A stretch of 64,000 bases of DNA, taken from Massilia atriviolacea (lineage in GTDB: Bacteria; Pseudomonadota; Gammaproteobacteria; Burkholderiales; Burkholderiaceae_D). Both the position numbers and the translations under genes were made by a program. The stretch's first letter is position 1. Every line of letters starts with the position of its first letter. The notes beneath the pieces were generated by a model. It had not been told where the DNA came from. It did no database searches and was given only the letters and a program-made list of their open reading frames with translations. Below, one piece after another: positions 61,901 through 64,000 of this stretch. The stretch spans positions 310,001 through 374,000 of the forward strand of contig NZ_RXLQ01000002.1 of assembly GCF_003953935.1 (NCBI RefSeq), in the 5' to 3' direction.

Positions 61901-63360
61901 GCCATGCATGGAGCATCGCTGCCGATCCGGGCGATGCGCTGGAAGCCGGCTTTTACAGCCTGCTCGCGCTGGTCCAGGCGCTGGAGGCCGCCGGCGAGGC
62001 CGCGCTGGCCATCACGGTCGTGGCCAGCGGACTGGAAGACGTCACCGGCACCGAGCCGCTATGCCCCGAAAAAGCCACCCTGCATGGGCTCTGCCAGGTC
62101 ATCCCGCAAGAGTATCCGCAGATCGCCTGCCGCCTGCTCGACGTACTGGCCCCGGACGGCGACGAACACCGGCTGGCGCGCCAGATCGCTGCCGAAATCG
62201 AGGCCGGCGCGGGCGAACCGCTGGTGGCGTATCGCGGCACGCATCGCTGGATCCGCAAATTCGTCCACGCGCCCGATGTGGCGGCAGGTCCGGCGCGGCT
62301 GCGCCGCCAGGGCGTGTACCTGATTACCGGTGGCCTCGGCGGGGTCGGGCTGGCGCTGGCACGCCATCTGGCGGGTCAATGGCAGGCGCGCCTGGTGCTG
62401 CTCGGACGGCGCGCCGCACCCGCGCAGGCAGTCGCCGGGCTGGAAGCGCTGGGCGCCGAGGTACTGGTGCTGCAGGCGGACGTCGCCGATGCCGCGCAAA
62501 TGCGTGATGCGGTGGCAGCCGCCCGCAAACGCTTCGGCGCCCTGAACGGCATCGTGCATGCCGCTGGCGTGGCGGGGGGCGGCATGATCGCCGCGCACAG
62601 CCGGGCCTCGGTGGAACAGGTCTTCGCGGCCAAGGTGCACGGTACCCAGGCACTGCTGGCGGCGAGCGCCGGCGTGCCGCTCGACTTCGTGGCCTTCTGC
62701 TCATCGCTGGCCAGCCTCGCCGGCGGCTTGGGCAAGTCCGCCTACGCCGCGGCGAATGCCTACCTGGACGCCGCTGCAGCCAGCGCCAACCGCGCCGGCG
62801 GCGGCATGGTGGTGTCGATCGGCTGGGATGGCTGGCGCGAGGTCGGCATGGCGGCCGGCATGCGCATGCCTGACGATGTCGGCATCGCGCCGGAGCAGGG
62901 CGCGCAGCTGTTCGAGCGCATCGTCCAGGGCAGCAACCAGGCGCACGTGCTGGTCTCCAGCATCGATCTGGAGAGGCGTCTTGGGAGCAGCGGAGACGAG
63001 CTGCTGGCACTGATCGAGGCTCCCGCACCCGTCGAACGCCGTACCGAAGCGCGTCCGCAGCTCCCGACGCCCTTCGTCGCGCCGGACGGCGATATCGAGG
63101 AAAGCCTGGCGCGCTTGTGGAGCGGGTTTCTCGGCATTGCGCCGGTCGGGCGCCAGGACAATCTGTTCGAACTCGGCGCCGATTCGCTGCTGGCGGTCCA
63201 GCTGCTGGCCAGGGTGCGCCAGGAGTATGGGGTGGAAATCCATCCCGCCGCCTTCTTCAAGACGCCGACCGTGGCGGCCCTGGCCCTGCTGGTCGAGGAT
63301 CGCCTGATCGAACAGATCGAGCTGGCCGACGCCGATTCACATTCAACCGCGACACCTTGA
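58909..63360 (+). CDS. Type I polyketide synthase module KS-AT-KR-ACP
   Basis: The 1483-residue module has KS (active Cys187 in TACSTS, EAHGTGT, NVGHLDAAAG), AT (PGQGAQHVDMG, GHSIGE with Ser636, HAFH at 732-735), a KR (TGGLGGVG at 1140-1147; SAYAAANAY) and ACP (LGADSL, Ser1426). GHSIGE and HAFH in the AT are the malonyl-CoA type. There is no dehydratase or methyltransferase. One round should add two carbons and leave a beta-hydroxyl, giving a statine-like unit on the amino acid from the preceding NRPS. ATG overlaps the upstream stop. The next NRPS starts seven bases after its stop. Confidence 0.96.
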   Translation: MQHQHDDHEATGLEIAIVGMAARVPGAADIGAFWNNIREGVESVVHYTDAQLRERGVAQALIDDPHYVKAGVPFDGADLFDAGLFGYTPRDAELLDPQHRIFLECAFEALEHAGYAGQRGAAPVGVYAGSGASVYLMRQLLPHVDLEQGGVAELLGLMGGNLPDSLCTRVAYKLDLRGPAVTVQTACSTSLMAVHAACQALLNHECDMALAGGVSLNLLQNGGYRHQAGAILSPDGHCRAFDASAAGTVQGSGAGIVVLKRLDEALRDGDTIHAVIKGSAANNDGADKVGFSAPSIGGQAAVIRAAQLMAGVGPESIGYVEAHGTGTTLGDPIEIAALTQAFQAGAQGTGYCAIGSVKTNVGHLDAAAGVTGLIKAVLALKHRTLPPSLNFERPNPQIDFANSPFYVNTVARPWDAGAARRRAGVSSFGIGGTNVHVVLEEAPQNSVADAGGTGVHALPLSARSATALQAMAERLAAHLEEHPTLALGDVAHTLRAGRKRFAHRAVALVRDRAEAIGALRHQQAHTLYRGEAMSERPSVAFLFPGQGAQHVDMGRALYERESDFRATVDHCCALLAPHLGLDLRTLLFPAPAGRADAADRLAQTAITQPALFVIEYALAQWWMRQGVEPDALLGHSIGEYVAACLAGVFTLEDALAVVVARGRLLQAMVPGAMLAVGMSEQAVRARADAGCDLAAVNGAELCVLAGPPAAIAQAERELAALGVALRRLRVSHAFHSAAVEPMLNEFAALLKRTTLSAPRLAFVSNLSGTWISAQEACDPGYWVRHVRGTVRFADGVHALFAKADRVLLEVGPGDALSTLARRHPQGAARPVLATQCHPDRAVDNAVQPQRCLAQLWVAGIEAGAAQAGRRVPLPAYPFERRSYWIERPAAGAMPPPSAKRRGDLSGWCYVPAWERSQVPAPATSARGVLLLMGDGGRLDDRLLTQLHAHERRVVQVERGAAFARRAAHHYVVRPADREDMEQLLRSVGTDLGPVSHVCHAWSIAADPGDALEAGFYSLLALVQALEAAGEAALAITVVASGLEDVTGTEPLCPEKATLHGLCQVIPQEYPQIACRLLDVLAPDGDEHRLARQIAAEIEAGAGEPLVAYRGTHRWIRKFVHAPDVAAGPARLRRQGVYLITGGLGGVGLALARHLAGQWQARLVLLGRRAAPAQAVAGLEALGAEVLVLQADVADAAQMRDAVAAARKRFGALNGIVHAAGVAGGGMIAAHSRASVEQVFAAKVHGTQALLAASAGVPLDFVAFCSSLASLAGGLGKSAYAAANAYLDAAAASANRAGGGMVVSIGWDGWREVGMAAGMRMPDDVGIAPEQGAQLFERIVQGSNQAHVLVSSIDLERRLGSSGDELLALIEAPAPVERRTEARPQLPTPFVAPDGDIEESLARLWSGFLGIAPVGRQDNLFELGADSLLAVQLLARVRQEYGVEIHPAAFFKTPTVAALALLVEDRLIEQIELADADSHSTATP

Positions 63361-63367
63361 GGTACCG

Positions 63368-64000
63368 ATGGCCGACCTTCAACAACTAGCCGAACGCCGC
63401 GCAAAACTGAGTCCCGAACAACGCGAGCTGCTGGCGCAGCGACTGCGCGGGGGCAAGACCGGCGCGCGCCAGGACGGCATTGCCCGCCGCGCTCCGGGCG
63501 CGCCCGCGCCGCTGTCGTTTGCCCAGCAGCGCCAGTGGTTCATGTGGCAGCTCGATCCGCACAGCAGCGCCTACCACCTGTGCGGCGTCCTGCTGCTGGC
63601 CGGCCGCCTGGACGTGGATGCCTTGCGCGCCAGCTGGCAGGCGCTGGCCGTCCGCCATCCATCCTTGCGGACGCGCTTCGCGGCGCATGCGGACGGCACC
63701 CTCGAACAGGTCGCCGATGCCGCTCCGGGCCTCGACCTGCCTTGCCTCGACCTGAGCACCCTGGACGCCGCGACGCTGGCCGATCGTATTGAGCGCGAAC
63801 AGGAGCGCCTGTGCACCAGCCCCTTCGACCTGGCCAAGGGCCCGCTGCTGCGCGCGGTCCTGCTCAAGAGCGCGCACGACCGGCATCGCCTGGTCGTGGC
63901 CATGCACCACATCGTTTCCGACGGCAGCTCCACCCACATCATCCTCGACGAGATGGCCGCGCTGTATCGGGCGCACCTGTCCGGCGCGGCGCCGGCGCTG
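63368..64000 (+). CDS. NRPS, N-terminal condensation domain, 3' truncated by the window
   Basis: The frame is open to the right edge (211 codons visible). It starts MADLQQLAERRAKLSPEQ, a short docking-like helix, then a C domain: PAPLSFAQQRQWFMWQLDP near residue 48 and HHIVSDGSS at residues 180-187. It would take the polyketide-extended chain from the upstream ACP and condense it with its own amino acid. No A domain is in view, so its residue cannot be predicted. It is the third biosynthetic gene of the operon. Confidence 0.93.
   Translation, partial: MADLQQLAERRAKLSPEQRELLAQRLRGGKTGARQDGIARRAPGAPAPLSFAQQRQWFMWQLDPHSSAYHLCGVLLLAGRLDVDALRASWQALAVRHPSLRTRFAAHADGTLEQVADAAPGLDLPCLDLSTLDAATLADRIEREQERLCTSPFDLAKGPLLRAVLLKSAHDRHRLVVAMHHIVSDGSSTHIILDEMAALYRAHLSGAAPAL

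Noticed and set aside
58705-61905. Minus-strand frame of over 1000 codons opposite the PKS
   Set aside because: KS and AT active sites lie on the plus strand in frame. The opposite frame is a shadow.

Overview
The window is high-GC DNA with no tRNA, rRNA, insertion sequence or CRISPR array that I can see. Gene content points to a betaproteobacterium of the order Burkholderiales, most likely the Oxalobacteraceae (Massilia/Duganella/Janthinobacterium type). That placement is inferred from the T6SS gene set (tssQ, tagJ, OmpA-fused tssL), the PvdS/OrbS-type sigma factor and the DUF3325-DUF3649-PepSY iron unit. It is not proven by a marker gene.

Region 1 (1-15101, plus strand) is the end of a nonribosomal peptide cluster. 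It has a very large NRPS cut by the left edge (at least three complete C-A-T modules after a truncated A-T, then two thioesterases), a diiron beta-hydroxylase of the CmlA type, and an ABC exporter. The three genes overlap or abut, and a hairpin closes the unit.

Region 2 (15136-16600, minus strand) is a secreted lipoprotein chitinase of family GH19 with chitin-binding modules. Its upstream DNA holds four phased direct repeats.

Region 3 (16652-48033, minus strand) is a complete type VI secretion locus, read from tssJ leftward: tssJ-K-L-M, tagF, ppkA, tssA-B-C, hcp, tagJ, tssE-F-G, clpV, tssQ, fha, pppA. PpkA, PppA, Fha and TagF together suggest post-translational control by threonine phosphorylation. 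After an AT-rich gap follows an effector/adaptor island: DUF2169-pentapeptide protein, PAAR-like DUF4150 protein, alpha/beta hydrolase, VgrG with a C-terminal extension, a second pentapeptide protein, DUF3540 protein and a small membrane protein.

Region 4 (48485-64000) is iron-related. A perfect Fur box precedes three membrane-protein genes ending in a PepSY/PiuB protein. An unrelated ArsR regulator and quinone-oxidoreductase-like gene, each with a copy of the same operator, come next. Then a second Fur box and a good -35/-10 pair drive a PvdS/OrbS-type sigma factor. Just downstream is a TAAA-N17-CGTC element, the expected promoter type for that sigma factor, ahead of mbtH, a FAAL-ACP-C-A-T NRPS, a KS-AT-KR-ACP polyketide synthase and another NRPS cut by the right edge. 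The order and domain types resemble lipopeptide siderophore clusters such as cupriachelin and variochelin (established families, recalled and not searched).
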